Notes: generated from the sequence alone by a model not told the origin. Shown: positions 17,456-26,603, numbered from the stretch's first letter. The stretch is DNA of 64,000 nt from Halomonas nitroreducens (GCF_003966155.1 NZ_RXNS01000022.1:1-64000); one strand, 5' to 3'. Numbers and translations are program-made.

Positions 17456-19204
17456 TCAGTAAAACCCCCTGTCGCGCATTACCCGATCGGCCCTGTCCTG
17501 CGCCAAGGACAGGGCCTTCTTGATGGAGCGTCGCCCGTCGAGCACCTCGAACACCTCGTTGCCGGCGATGCCGATGATATCGGTGATGCCTGGCACCGGG
17601 GGGCGTGGCCAGACCTGCAGGATGTTCTCCCTGGCCATGCGATCCACGACGTCGATGACCGGTGACAGGGAGGAGACCTCCGGGTCACGACTGACGCTGA
17701 AGCGTGGTGTGGCCAGGCTACCGTTCATGATATAGAGCTTCGACAGGCTGGCAGAGGTCAGCGACTTCAGGGCACGCCAGGCCGCCTCCACACGCTCCTC
17801 GGACAGGTTGGACGGAATGGCCAGCGCATAGCCGCCGACCGGGGTGATCGGCCGGCCATGGTTACCGGCAGGATGCGGTAGGTAGCCAGTGTTGCCCCAG
17901 GCTGGGGATGTCTTGTCGAGCTCGATGAGTGGGGCGAGTAGTGTATAGCAGTAGGCCATGCAGGATTCACCCGAGGCATAGGACTTGGCACGCTCGTACC
18001 AGGCCATGTCGAGAATGTTCGGTGGCGAATACTTGAGGATATCCAGCATGTACTCGCAGGCGCGGAAGGCCGCATCCGACAGGAACATCGGTCGACACTC
18101 TTCGCCCGAGACGTTCTGGAAGTCATACCCGTCCCTGGTTCGACGCATATTGATGATCGGCTGGCCGAATTTCGCCATCAAGAAAGTAAAGGTATGACCC
18201 AGCGGCGTGCCCCTGGCGGCATTCCAGGCGATGCCGTACTGCCCCTTCCCGGGGTCATGCAACCGCCTGGCGACCTTGATCAGTTCCTCGGTGGTCGTCG
18301 GAGGAGACAGCTGGGCGCGTTCGAGGATATCGGACCGGTAGCACAGCAGTTCGGGAGTCGTCTGTACCGGGATGCCGTACTGCTGATCAGCATACTGCGC
18401 GCTCTGGATGGCCACGGAATGGAAGTCGGACAGGTCATAACCGTCGCGCGCCAGCAGGGAGGTCAGCGGCATTAACATGCCCCCGGACGCCAGCTCCCCA
18501 AACCAGGGCAGGTCACAGGCAACAATGTCATAGCGGGAGTGTGCCAAGCGGGCATTATCGAGGATCTCCTCGCGCAGTTCGTCGATCGACCTGGCCTTGT
18601 TCTTGATCGGCAGACCGAAGATCGACTCCAGCTGCTGCTTGAGGTTGTGCATCGCCATGAAGGTGGGATCGGCATGGCTCAGGACCCGCAGCCCCCCCTT
18701 CATCTCGAGGCGCGTCGACAGCACCGCAGGCGGCGAGATCACCCGGCCCGAGGGGTAGGTGTCGTCCCGCAAGACCTGGCTATCATAGGTAGACAGCAAG
18801 GCCCTGACCCTGCCGGCATACGCCTCCCACTCCTCGACCAGCGCCGGTGAGGGATGCAGGGATACTGTCTTGCCACTCCTGGTTCTCGGTCGCGACAGGA
18901 TCAGCCCGCGCTGGATCATGCTCTCGATCCCGCGTTTGGCGGTGCCATAGGAAAGCCCGGACGCATCCGCAAGCGAGGTGGGCGTCGTCAGTCGCCCGGC
19001 CAGGTGGTTGCGCATGAGATGGAGCATCATGCGCATCTCCCGGTAACCGTGGCTTATGGAGAGAGTGTGCTCGGTCTCCCCCTCGAACTTCTCGATGAAG
19101 TCGATGAATCGCGAGAGCTCCGTGTTGGAGAGCTTCGGCCTCGGGGTCTGGGACAGACTGTCATAGGGACCCTCCGGCTGGCTCGCATCGGGGAGTTCGT
19201 TCAT
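17456..19204 (-). CDS. Winged-helix and ABC solute-binding domain fusion, putative one-component regulator
   Basis: This 582-residue protein begins with a polar segment and a winged-helix region (about 50-115; SLADASGLSYGTAKRGIESM as probable recognition part). A full extracellular solute-binding protein family 1 domain follows (about 170-560) with an SBP-like start, GLRVLSHADPTF, and typical internal segments such as QYGIPVQTTPELLCYRSDIL and WYERAKSYASGESCMAYCY. There is no signal peptide or membrane helix, so the sugar-binding-like domain sits in the cytoplasm, presumably as ligand sensor for DNA binding. GAGG precedes the ATG by 6 bp. It lies downstream of the transporter operon and is the best local candidate for its regulator. 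Both domain assignments are from sequence pattern. Confidence 0.78.
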   Translation of the reverse strand: MNELPDASQPEGPYDSLSQTPRPKLSNTELSRFIDFIEKFEGETEHTLSISHGYREMRMMLHLMRNHLAGRLTTPTSLADASGLSYGTAKRGIESMIQRGLILSRPRTRSGKTVSLHPSPALVEEWEAYAGRVRALLSTYDSQVLRDDTYPSGRVISPPAVLSTRLEMKGGLRVLSHADPTFMAMHNLKQQLESIFGLPIKNKARSIDELREEILDNARLAHSRYDIVACDLPWFGELASGGMLMPLTSLLARDGYDLSDFHSVAIQSAQYADQQYGIPVQTTPELLCYRSDILERAQLSPPTTTEELIKVARRLHDPGKGQYGIAWNAARGTPLGHTFTFLMAKFGQPIINMRRTRDGYDFQNVSGEECRPMFLSDAAFRACEYMLDILKYSPPNILDMAWYERAKSYASGESCMAYCYTLLAPLIELDKTSPAWGNTGYLPHPAGNHGRPITPVGGYALAIPSNLSEERVEAAWRALKSLTSASLSKLYIMNGSLATPRFSVSRDPEVSSLSPVIDVVDRMARENILQVWPRPPVPGITDIIGIAGNEVFEVLDGRRSIKKALSLAQDRADRVMRDRGFY

Positions 19205-19284
19205 CGTCGCCTCGGGCTGGAATTGCGCTCAAGCCCCAAGATAGCGCCGCCTGGCGCCCGGCAGCAAACGGTACTTCAGCGCGG

Positions 19285-20022
19285 CTATCCCCAGCCGTCG
19301 ACGATCAGTCGAATGCCCAGCAGGATCAGCAGGCCCAGAATGATCCGGAAGAACAGCTCACCACTCAGCCGCTTCTGGATGACCAGCCCCAGGCGCACCC
19401 CCAGCCAGGCCACCGGGATCAGCAGCAGCGCAATGGTAAGGTTCGCGACATTCAGCAGGCCAAGCAGACCATAGGGCACCAGCTTGACGAGGTTGATGGC
19501 GGCCAGGAAGACCACGGCCGTTCCCAGGAACTGTTCCTTGGAAAGCCGGCACTGCAACAGGTAGAAGTTCAATGGCGGCCCCCCGGCATGGGCGATGAAA
19601 CTGGTGAAGCCGGCGATCCCCCCACAGAGCCCGCCGATCCAGGCAGGCACCACGCGACCACGGAAGGGCTTGAACAGCCCCCACAGGCCGAACAGCATCG
19701 AGAAGATGCCCAGCAGCACCTTGAGCAGGTCATCATCGAAGAGCCCGTAGGTCAGATAGCCGATCGCCACCCCCAGCACGGCCGGTGGGAACATCAGCCA
19801 CAGCAGCGAGCCGAGGCGATGCCGCCACCAGGCCCGCAGACTGAAGACATCCATGACGATCAACAGCGGCAGCATGACGGCCACGGCAAAAGTCGGGCTG
19901 GCTTTCAGTGAGATCAGGGGCACAGCCACCACCCCGACGCCACCGGCGAAGCCCGACTTCGAGATACCGGTTAGCAGCACCGCCACGACCATCAGGACAA
20001 TGAACTGCCCGTCATACACCAT
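19285..20022 (-). CDS. TauE/SafE-family membrane exporter
   Basis: A 245-residue membrane protein with about 7-8 helices and the duplicated TauE/SafE pattern (SGFAGGVGVVAVPLISL near the start; GFTSFIAHAGGPPLNFYLLQ in the second half). Family members export sulfite, sulfoacetate or other organic anions. An AAGGACGAGG box precedes the ATG. It follows a strong terminator after the rutE-like gene, so it is either read through or has its own promoter in the short gap. Exporting an anionic by-product of the upstream pathway is conceivable; the substrate is unknown. Confidence 0.82.
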   Translation of the reverse strand: MVYDGQFIVLMVVAVLLTGISKSGFAGGVGVVAVPLISLKASPTFAVAVMLPLLIVMDVFSLRAWWRHRLGSLLWLMFPPAVLGVAIGYLTYGLFDDDLLKVLLGIFSMLFGLWGLFKPFRGRVVPAWIGGLCGGIAGFTSFIAHAGGPPLNFYLLQCRLSKEQFLGTAVVFLAAINLVKLVPYGLLGLLNVANLTIALLLIPVAWLGVRLGLVIQKRLSGELFFRIILGLLILLGIRLIVDGWG

Positions 20023-20048
20023 GTGCGCCTCGTCCTTGTGGAGGAACT

Positions 20049-20074
20049 AAAAAAGGGCCGTGGTATCACGGCCC
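20049..20074 (-). terminator. Rho-independent terminator of the transport/ring-cleavage operon
   Basis: On the minus strand a perfect 8-bp stem, GGGCCGTG with loop ATAC and CACGGCCC, is followed directly by TTTTTT. It lies 50 bp after the rutE-like stop and just before the TauE/SafE start. Confidence 0.9.
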
Positions 20075-20124
20075 AGGTCGGCGTAAGGGGCAGCCGCCGT
20101 GTCGGCGGCTGGCCGTCAGCCACG

Positions 20125-20715
20125 TCAGAGGACCTTGCAGACCTCGTCGAACTCGAAGCGATCCTGACGCGGGAAGAGCGCCGAGGCATCGCCATACCCC
20201 AGGTTGCACAGGAAGTTGCTCTTCACCTTGCCATCGGGGAAGAACTCCTCATCCACGGCGGCATTGTTGAAGCCGGACATCGGCCCAGCACTCAGGCCCA
20301 GCGCGCGAGCGGCCAGGATGAAGTAGCCCCCCTGGATGGAGCTGTTGCGAAAGGCCGTGGTGTTGATGAAGTCAGTCTTGCCCTCGAACAGCGACTTGGC
20401 ATCCTTGTTGTGGGAAAACATGCGCGGCAGATGCTCATAGAACTCGGTGTCGTAGCCCAGCACGGCGACCACCGGCGCCTTCATGGTCTTTTCCTGGTTA
20501 CCGGGCAGCAGGGCGGGCTTGAGCCGCTCCTTGGCCTCCTGGCTCTTAAGGAAGAGCACGCGAAGAGGCTGGCAGTTCATGGAGGTCGGGCCAAAATGCA
20601 TCAGGTGATACAGCTTGCGCAGAATCTCCTCGCTGACCTCCTGATCCTTCCACACATTGTGGGTGCGAGCCTCGGTGAACAGGGTCTCGACCGCATGGTT
20701 GTCGATGATAGTCAT
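20125..20715 (-). CDS. rutE: RutE-family malonic semialdehyde reductase / nitroreductase
   Basis: A 196-residue flavin nitroreductase-fold protein that closely follows RutE: LFTEARTHNVWKD, GPTSMNCQP, AFRNSSIQGGYFILAARALG and LGLSAGPMSGFNNAAVDEEFF. RutE reduces malonic semialdehyde to 3-hydroxypropionate at the end of the Rut pyrimidine pathway. No other Rut gene is visible; this copy closes a ring-cleavage operon. It may reduce a semialdehyde released there, or protect against a reactive intermediate. AGAGGA lies before the ATG. Family is secure, local role inferred. Confidence 0.85.
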   Translation of the reverse strand: MTIIDNHAVETLFTEARTHNVWKDQEVSEEILRKLYHLMHFGPTSMNCQPLRVLFLKSQEAKERLKPALLPGNQEKTMKAPVVAVLGYDTEFYEHLPRMFSHNKDAKSLFEGKTDFINTTAFRNSSIQGGYFILAARALGLSAGPMSGFNNAAVDEEFFPDGKVKSNFLCNLGYGDASALFPRQDRFEFDEVCKVL

Positions 20716-20756
20716 AGGGCGTTCCTCTTTCTGGCGGGTTATGTCTCGAGATGGGA

Positions 20757-21620
20757 CTAGCGGCTCGCCTTCAAGCCGAAGTCATATGTCAGATGGCGGA
20801 AGGGAACTTCCATTGCCCGTCCATCCGGTGCCCTCCCTGGCGGCAGCAGCTTGTACTCCTTGACCAGGGAATCCTTGACGCCAAAAACGGCATCGGAGTC
20901 GAGATAGGGGTCGTCCTCGGCAAACACCTGCGTCACCAGGGTGTCGAATCCCTCGGCCATCAGCATGAAGTGCACATGGGCGGGCCGGTAGGGATGTCGG
21001 CCGGTGATTTCCAGCATCTTGCCGACGGGGCCGTCGGTGGGGATCGGGTACGGCGCCGGGGTCACCGTCCAGAAAGCATAGCGCCCCTGGTCATCGGTGG
21101 TGAACCGGGCCCGCAGCGACGCACTCTCGAGTTCCTTCTGAACGTCATAGAAGCCTTCGCTGTCCGATTGCCAGACGTCGACGACGACGTTGGCCAATGG
21201 CTGGCCGAGTTCGTCGTGGACGCGACCCTCCACTAAGAAGGGCTCCCCTTCGACGTTCCAGTCGATCGACTCGCCCTGGGAGGCCTGAGGCGGGTCCGGG
21301 ACGTAGAAGGGGCCGAGCACCGTGCTCTCCGACACCATCGGGTCCGAGGTCTGGTGGTTGAGGGCGTCGACCAGCATGGTCACGCCCAGGGTATCGGAGA
21401 GCAGAATGAATTCCTGGCGCTGGTCGTCGCACATCTGCCCGGTCCGCGTCAGGAAGTCGATGGCCTCGGTCCACTCCTGCTCGGTGGGCTCCACCTCGCG
21501 CAGGAAGGCGTGCAAGTGGGTGACCAGGCTGTTCAGGATCGTCTTCAATCGCTCGTCCCGACACCCGGAGAACTCCTCGATCACGGCATCCGTGATGTTG
21601 TTGGCATTCAGGTTGCGCAT
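20757..21620 (-). CDS. Intradiol dioxygenase, probably hydroxyquinol 1,2-dioxygenase
   Basis: A 287-residue intradiol ring-cleavage dioxygenase. It has the N-terminal dimerisation helices of catechol-type enzymes (about 1-95) and the non-haem iron ligands Tyr in SEGFYDVQ, Tyr in HPYRP and the two His of PAHVHFML. SESTVLGPFYVP is the usual entry of the catalytic domain. Length and the neighbouring maleylacetate reductase favour hydroxyquinol as substrate, giving maleylacetate, rather than catechol. It starts 4 bp before the stop-side end of the dehydrogenase gene (5-bp scale spacing), so the genes form one operon. Confidence 0.87.
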   Translation of the reverse strand: MRNLNANNITDAVIEEFSGCRDERLKTILNSLVTHLHAFLREVEPTEQEWTEAIDFLTRTGQMCDDQRQEFILLSDTLGVTMLVDALNHQTSDPMVSESTVLGPFYVPDPPQASQGESIDWNVEGEPFLVEGRVHDELGQPLANVVVDVWQSDSEGFYDVQKELESASLRARFTTDDQGRYAFWTVTPAPYPIPTDGPVGKMLEITGRHPYRPAHVHFMLMAEGFDTLVTQVFAEDDPYLDSDAVFGVKDSLVKEYKLLPPGRAPDGRAMEVPFRHLTYDFGLKASR

Positions 21621-21624
21621 GGCG

Positions 21625-22542
21625 TTACCCCCTTGCGGCAGCAGTGTGCTCGATGGCTGACAGCCCGGCGAGGCGCTCGGTGTGATGGACCGTGGCGATG
21701 TAGTCGTCCTCGCCGTGCCCGGTGCCGATCAGGGAGGCGTAGGCCTCGCGCATCTGGGCGGCGAGAGGCACCGGCACGCCGGCGTCATGGGCGCAACCGA
21801 GGATCAGGTCGAGGTCCTTGGCCATCTGGGCGGCGGAGAAGGTCGAGGTAAAGTCCCGCTCGCGCAGCGGCGGCACCTTGTACTGGACCATCGGCGAGCC
21901 CACCGCGCTGTCGGCGACCAGCTCCAGCATCGCCTCCCACTCGATGTTGCCCTTGCGAGCCATGGTCAGGGCCTCGCCCAGCATCCCGGCGCTGACCGCG
22001 ATCATCAGGTTGATCGCCAGCTTGGCGTAGCGCGCCTGCTCCGCGTCGCCCAGCCAGTACTGGGCCTTGGTGAAGCTCTGCATGACCGGAACGGCTGCCT
22101 CCAGGGCCTCCCGCGGCCCGGAGACCATGGCCGACAGGGTGCCGGCCTCGGCGGCGACCGGATTGCCGGACACCGGGGAACGCAGATAGGCGATGCCTCT
22201 AGCCTCGGCGGCCCGGGCCACCCGCTCGGAGGCCTCGATGCTGACGGTGCTGGTCTCGATCAGCGTGGCACCGGGGGCCATGTGCTCGACCAGCGCCCCC
22301 TCCTCCAGACAGAGGCCCAGCAGGGCCCGATCATCGGGAATCGAGACCAGCACCAGGGAGCAACCCTCGACGGTGGCGGCCAGGTCGTCGTGGGGGGCGA
22401 TGCCGGCCTGCTCGGCCAGGGCCATGCGCTCGGCACTGAGGTCGAATCCCTGCACCGCATGCCCCGCCGCAGCGATGCGGGCCGCCATGGGCAGGCCGAG
22501 CTTGCCCAGGCCCACCCAGGCCACCTTGTGTGTGGTTGTCAT
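21625..22542 (-). CDS. Beta-hydroxyacid dehydrogenase (3-hydroxyisobutyrate dehydrogenase-like)
   Basis: A 305-residue NAD(P)-dependent reductase of the 3-hydroxyisobutyrate/tartronate-semialdehyde family. The N-terminal Rossmann motif is VGLGKLGLPMAARI, the substrate loop SPVSGNPVAAEAGTLS, and the catalytic lysine lies in AKLAINLMI. An Asp-Leu-Ser after the second strand fits NAD or mixed cofactor use. Its start overlaps the amidohydrolase stop by 4 bp (ATGA). It would oxidise a beta-hydroxy acid or reduce its semialdehyde; which one in this pathway is unknown. Confidence 0.85.
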   Translation of the reverse strand: MTTTHKVAWVGLGKLGLPMAARIAAAGHAVQGFDLSAERMALAEQAGIAPHDDLAATVEGCSLVLVSIPDDRALLGLCLEEGALVEHMAPGATLIETSTVSIEASERVARAAEARGIAYLRSPVSGNPVAAEAGTLSAMVSGPREALEAAVPVMQSFTKAQYWLGDAEQARYAKLAINLMIAVSAGMLGEALTMARKGNIEWEAMLELVADSAVGSPMVQYKVPPLRERDFTSTFSAAQMAKDLDLILGCAHDAGVPVPLAAQMREAYASLIGTGHGEDDYIATVHHTERLAGLSAIEHTAAARG

Positions 22543-23906
22543 TGAGCTGTCTCCTCGTGTTGTTGCCGTGTCTGCAGCTCGGCGTAGATGCGGTGCCCCG
22601 ACGCCTCCAGCTCGCGCAGGCCATCCGCGACATTGGCCAGCAGCCGGCCGTGTCGCTTGTGAAACTCCCCCGCCACCATGACGCTGTCGACATTGGCGAG
22701 GCTCGCCTGCATGACGACGCTCGACACGGGGTCGCTGACCGGCTGCATGTTCAGCAGGCTACTGTCCAGCAGCACGAGGTCGGCCTGCTTGCCGGGCGTG
22801 AGGCTGCCGATGCGGTCCTCGAGCCCGAGGGCCCGCGCGCCGTCCAGGGTGATCCACTCCAGCGCCTCGCGCGTACGGATGGTGGAGGTGGCGGGGATCG
22901 TGCCCTGCTCCCGGCGCGAGGCGTCGTTGTCCAGCGAGCGCTGCATGCCCAGCGCCATGCGCGCCACCGAGAACATGTCGCCCGAGATCACCGATTCGAG
23001 ATCTACGCCCAGCGACACGACGCCGCCGTGGCGACGAACATGACCCGTGATCGGGAAGCCGTGCCCCTGGGTCATCTCGTTCTCGGGAGCGATGGAGAAG
23101 GTCACGCCCTGCGCACAGAAGCGGGCCAGCTGGCCATCATCCAGGCTCTGGCCATGCACGATGTTGATGTCCGGCCCCAGCAGCCCGTGCTCCTCGATGA
23201 CGTCCCAGCCACCGGGACTCACGGCCTCGCCGCCTCCCTGGTGCATGGAGGCCACCAGGCCGAACTCCTTGGCCAGCTCGAAGTCGTGCAGGGAGACCTC
23301 GAGGGTCGAGTAGTGCGGGCCCAGGATGGCAAGGCCCAGGGTCACGTGCCCTTCCGGATCGCCCAGCGGCCCCGCCAGCAGTCGCTCGACCTCGCCGCGG
23401 GGGTGGGGAATCTCGCTGAAGTGCGGCTGGCCGGGCTTGGGGTCCGGCTTGGGGGAACCGTGGAAGAAGACGGCGCGGATGCCCGATTCCTGCAACCCCT
23501 TCACGGCGGCATCGGTATGCGCCGGCGTGGGGTTGTTGTGGCACCAGTCCCCCAGGGTGGTGGCACCGCAGTTGAGCTGGTTCAGCGCACCCAGCCGGGT
23601 CGCGATATGGATATCGTCCGGGGTGAACAGCGTCGCCAGGCCGCGATGCACGTGGCCGAAATACTCGAGCAGTGTCCAGTTGGCGGCCACCCCGCGCAGG
23701 GCCGTCTGCCAGGTATGCATGTGCGCATTGACCAGCCCCGGGATCAGGATACCGCCCTGACAGTCGATGACCTCGGCGCCCTCTGCATCCAGGTCATGTC
23801 CCACGGCCAGGATGCGGTCGTCTTCCACCAGCACCTGGCCATCCATGAGATCGCCGAACTCGGGGTCCAGCGTCAGGACGGTGGCATTCGAAAAGAGGGT
23901 TCTCAT
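22539..23906 (-). CDS. Amidohydrolase of the Trz/Atz/cytosine-deaminase group
   Basis: A 455-residue metal-dependent hydrolase (COG0402-like). Metal ligands are visible as NAHMHTWQT (two His), SMHQGGGE, VHGQSL and the Asp of SLGVDLES. The N- and C-terminal beta-sandwich is present (GSLTPGKQADLVLLD). Relatives deaminate or dechlorinate N-heterocycles such as 8-oxoguanine, triazines and guanine. It overlaps both neighbours by ATGA, so it is tightly coupled with maleylacetate reductase and the hydroxyacid dehydrogenase. This implies the substrate carries an amine, amide or other leaving group lost before aromatic ring cleavage. The exact reaction is unknown. Confidence 0.85.
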   Translation of the reverse strand: MRTLFSNATVLTLDPEFGDLMDGQVLVEDDRILAVGHDLDAEGAEVIDCQGGILIPGLVNAHMHTWQTALRGVAANWTLLEYFGHVHRGLATLFTPDDIHIATRLGALNQLNCGATTLGDWCHNNPTPAHTDAAVKGLQESGIRAVFFHGSPKPDPKPGQPHFSEIPHPRGEVERLLAGPLGDPEGHVTLGLAILGPHYSTLEVSLHDFELAKEFGLVASMHQGGGEAVSPGGWDVIEEHGLLGPDINIVHGQSLDDGQLARFCAQGVTFSIAPENEMTQGHGFPITGHVRRHGGVVSLGVDLESVISGDMFSVARMALGMQRSLDNDASRREQGTIPATSTIRTREALEWITLDGARALGLEDRIGSLTPGKQADLVLLDSSLLNMQPVSDPVSSVVMQASLANVDSVMVAGEFHKRHGRLLANVADGLRELEASGHRIYAELQTRQQHEETAQ

Positions 23907-24979
23907 TGATGGGCCTCCTCGCTCGCGGGCCGTTGCCCCGCCTGGGCATCGGCCAGCAGGCGACGAATGCCCTCGGCCTCGACCTCACGCGGGTTCCAGT
24001 AGGGATTGCGTGTGGCGATCTCGGTGGCCCGGTCGATATCCTCGACAGTGAAGCCAAGCGCGCCCAGTGAAGTGGGCGCCCCCACCGCACTGGCCAGGTC
24101 GAACAGGCCAGCGGCGGCATCTTCCACCCCCAGTGCCCGGGCGATGCGCGCCATCGCGTCCGGTGCGGCCTCGGCGTTGTAGGCCACGGCATGGGGCAGC
24201 ACGATGGTGTGGGTCTCGGCATGGGGCAGGTCGAAGGAGCCCCCCAGGGTGTGGCAGAGCTTGTGATGCAGCGACATCCCCACCGAGCCCAGACAAGCGC
24301 CGCACAGCCAGGCGCCATAGAGCGCATCGGAGCGGGCGGTGGCATCGGCAGGGGTGCCGGCGATCGTCGGCAGGCTGCGCGCCAGGGCCGCAATGCCCTC
24401 TTCCGCCATCAACGAGACGATCGGGTTGCGATCCTTGGCATAGAGGGCCTCCACGGCATGCGCGATGGCATTGATGCCGCTGGTGCCCGACATGCCGACG
24501 GGCAGCCCGAGCGTCAGGTCCACGTCATAGATGACCGTCTCGGGCAGTACCTCGAGGGTCCGCTGGGTGGTCTTGAGGCCGTCCTTCGTCTCCCCGAGGA
24601 TCGGCGTCATCTCGGAGCCGGCGTAGGTGGTCGGGATGGCGACCTGGGGCAGGCCGGTACGCAGGGCAATGGCCTTGGCGAGCCCGATGGTGGAGCCGCC
24701 CCCGATGGCCACGACGCCATCGGCACCCAGCGAGGCCAGGGCGCGCATCGCCTCTTCGGTGGTCTCCACCGGGGTGTGCATCCTGGCCCCGGGGAAGACG
24801 TCGCCCCCCAGCTCGCCGAGCTGGTCCAGCACCTGGCGGGCCTGGCCTTCCTGCTCGGGCGTGGAGAGTACCAGGACCCGCGAACCGCCCAGCGACCGGA
24901 CCTCCTCGGCCACCTGGGCCAGGGTACCCTGGCCGAAGATGACCCGCGACGGCAGGCCGTTGTAGGTGAATGGCATCAT
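23903..24979 (-). CDS. Maleylacetate reductase
   Basis: An iron-type alcohol dehydrogenase family protein of 358 residues, the length of maleylacetate reductases. Marks include VVAIGGGSTIGLAKAIALRTGLP (split as GGGSTIGLAKA), PTTYAGSEMTPI, GMNAIAHAVE-like GINAIAHAVEALYA and HHKLCHTLGGSFDLPHAETH with histidines in the metal/active-site region. It reduces maleylacetate to 3-oxoadipate with NAD(P)H, the step after hydroxyquinol cleavage. Its product feeds the pcaIJF genes at 12-14.5 kb. It overlaps the amidohydrolase by 4 bp. Confidence 0.9.
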   Translation of the reverse strand: MMPFTYNGLPSRVIFGQGTLAQVAEEVRSLGGSRVLVLSTPEQEGQARQVLDQLGELGGDVFPGARMHTPVETTEEAMRALASLGADGVVAIGGGSTIGLAKAIALRTGLPQVAIPTTYAGSEMTPILGETKDGLKTTQRTLEVLPETVIYDVDLTLGLPVGMSGTSGINAIAHAVEALYAKDRNPIVSLMAEEGIAALARSLPTIAGTPADATARSDALYGAWLCGACLGSVGMSLHHKLCHTLGGSFDLPHAETHTIVLPHAVAYNAEAAPDAMARIARALGVEDAAAGLFDLASAVGAPTSLGALGFTVEDIDRATEIATRNPYWNPREVEAEGIRRLLADAQAGQRPASEEAHQ

Positions 24980-25019
24980 GATGTTGTCCTCGTTGGTTGG
25001 GTGAGCGCCACGGCGGGGA

Positions 25020-26603
25020 TCAGCCGGCAGGATGACCCGCCGTCGAGCCGGTATCGCTCTGGGCCGTCACCGGCTGCCCGGTGATGGCCTGCACCAGCAC
25101 ATCCTCGGAGACCGCATCGCCGTCGAACTCGGCGGTCACTCGCCCGTCGTACATGGCGATGATGCGATTGCTGACGCCCAGCACCTCCGGCATTTCCGAG
25201 GAAATCACCAGGACGGCATAGCCGGAGCGGGCGAGTTCCTTGATCAGGGCATGGATCTCGGCCTTGGAGCCGACATCGATGCCACGGGTGGGCTCGTCGA
25301 GGATCAGCAGCTTGGGATGGGTATGCAGCCACTTGCCGATGACGATCTTCTGCTGGTTGCCACCACTCAGGTTGCCGACCTTCTGTCGCCAACTGGGCGT
25401 CTTGATCTTCATCGCCTGCTGATACTTGTCGTAGACGCGCTTCTCGGCAGCGCTCTTCATGAACCCCCGCCAGGAGACGGTTTGCAGGCCCGCCAGGGTC
25501 ATGTTGTCGCGACAGTTCATGCCGAGAATCAGCCCCTGGTCCTTGCGATCCTCCGGCACCAGGGCGATCCCCTCGGCGACCGCATCATGGGAGGACCGCA
25601 ACCGTTCGACCTGGCCGTCGAGCAGGATCTCGCCCGAGGAAGGCTTGCGCAGGCCGAAGATGGTTTCCGCCACCTCGGAACGCCCGGCCCCGACCAGGCC
25701 GTACATGCCGACGATCTCGCCCTTGCGGACGTTGAAGCTGACGTCCTTGAACACGCCCTCGACGGTGAGGCCCCGCAGCTCCAGCATGTTCTCGCCGAAA
25801 TCCTTCGGCTTGCTGGCATGGTCGAGTTCGAGGCTGCGGCCGATCATCAGCTTGGTGACCTCGTCCTCGTTGGTATCGGCGGTGTTCACCGTACCGTTGT
25901 ATTCGCCGTCCCTGAGCACCGAGATCCTCTGGGAGAGATGAAAGATCTCGTCCATGCGGTGGGAGATATAGACGATGCCCACCCCCTGCTCCCGCAGCGT
26001 ATTGATGATGTCGTAGAGCACCGGCTTCTCGTGGTCGGTGAGCGACGCGGTCGGCTCATCGAAGACCACGATCTTGGGGGTGAAGACGAGCGCCCGGGCG
26101 ATCTCGACCATCTGCTTCTTGGCGATGGAGAGATCACTCACCATGTCCCTCGAACTGAAGGAGCACTTCAAGCGATCGAGAATCTCGGTACTGTCCCGGT
26201 GCAGGGTCTTCCAGTCGACACGGTTGCCCCACTTCTTGGGGAGGCTACCCAGGAAGATGTTCTCGGCCACCGACATCTCCGGCACCAGCGACTGCTCCTG
26301 GTGGATCAGCACGATGCCGCTCTTCTTGGCCCGCTTGGGGGTATCGAAGACCTTCTCTTCCCCCTCGAGCAGGATCTGGCCGCCGTTGGGCTTGTGCTTG
26401 CCGGCCAGCACCTTCATCAGCGTGGACTTGCCGGCCCCGTTCTCGCCGAGCAGGGCATGGACCTCGCCTGCCCGGACATCGAAGCTGACCTTGTTGAGCG
26501 CGATCACGCCGGGGAATTTCTTGGTGATGTTCACCAGGGACAGGATGGGCGCCTCCCCCTGACCCGATGTCCCCGGGGTCTGTGTCCTGACTGCGGTGCT
26601 CAT
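25020..26603 (-). CDS. CUT2 sugar ABC transporter ATPase (RbsA/MglA type)
   Basis: A 527-residue protein with two fused ABC domains. The first has Walker A GENGAGKST, signature region LSIAKKQMVEIARAL and Walker B VFDEPTASL. The second has a degenerate P-loop (GLVGAGRSEV), an intact signature LSGGNQQKIVIGKWL and LILDEPTRGID. This asymmetric pattern is normal for CUT2 ATPases of ribose, galactose and xylose importers. It overlaps the next permease by ATGA and lies 40 bp from maleylacetate reductase. The substrate class is sugar-like, but nearby enzymes suggest a non-standard ligand. Confidence 0.92.
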   Translation of the reverse strand: MSTAVRTQTPGTSGQGEAPILSLVNITKKFPGVIALNKVSFDVRAGEVHALLGENGAGKSTLMKVLAGKHKPNGGQILLEGEEKVFDTPKRAKKSGIVLIHQEQSLVPEMSVAENIFLGSLPKKWGNRVDWKTLHRDSTEILDRLKCSFSSRDMVSDLSIAKKQMVEIARALVFTPKIVVFDEPTASLTDHEKPVLYDIINTLREQGVGIVYISHRMDEIFHLSQRISVLRDGEYNGTVNTADTNEDEVTKLMIGRSLELDHASKPKDFGENMLELRGLTVEGVFKDVSFNVRKGEIVGMYGLVGAGRSEVAETIFGLRKPSSGEILLDGQVERLRSSHDAVAEGIALVPEDRKDQGLILGMNCRDNMTLAGLQTVSWRGFMKSAAEKRVYDKYQQAMKIKTPSWRQKVGNLSGGNQQKIVIGKWLHTHPKLLILDEPTRGIDVGSKAEIHALIKELARSGYAVLVISSEMPEVLGVSNRIIAMYDGRVTAEFDGDAVSEDVLVQAITGQPVTAQSDTGSTAGHPAG

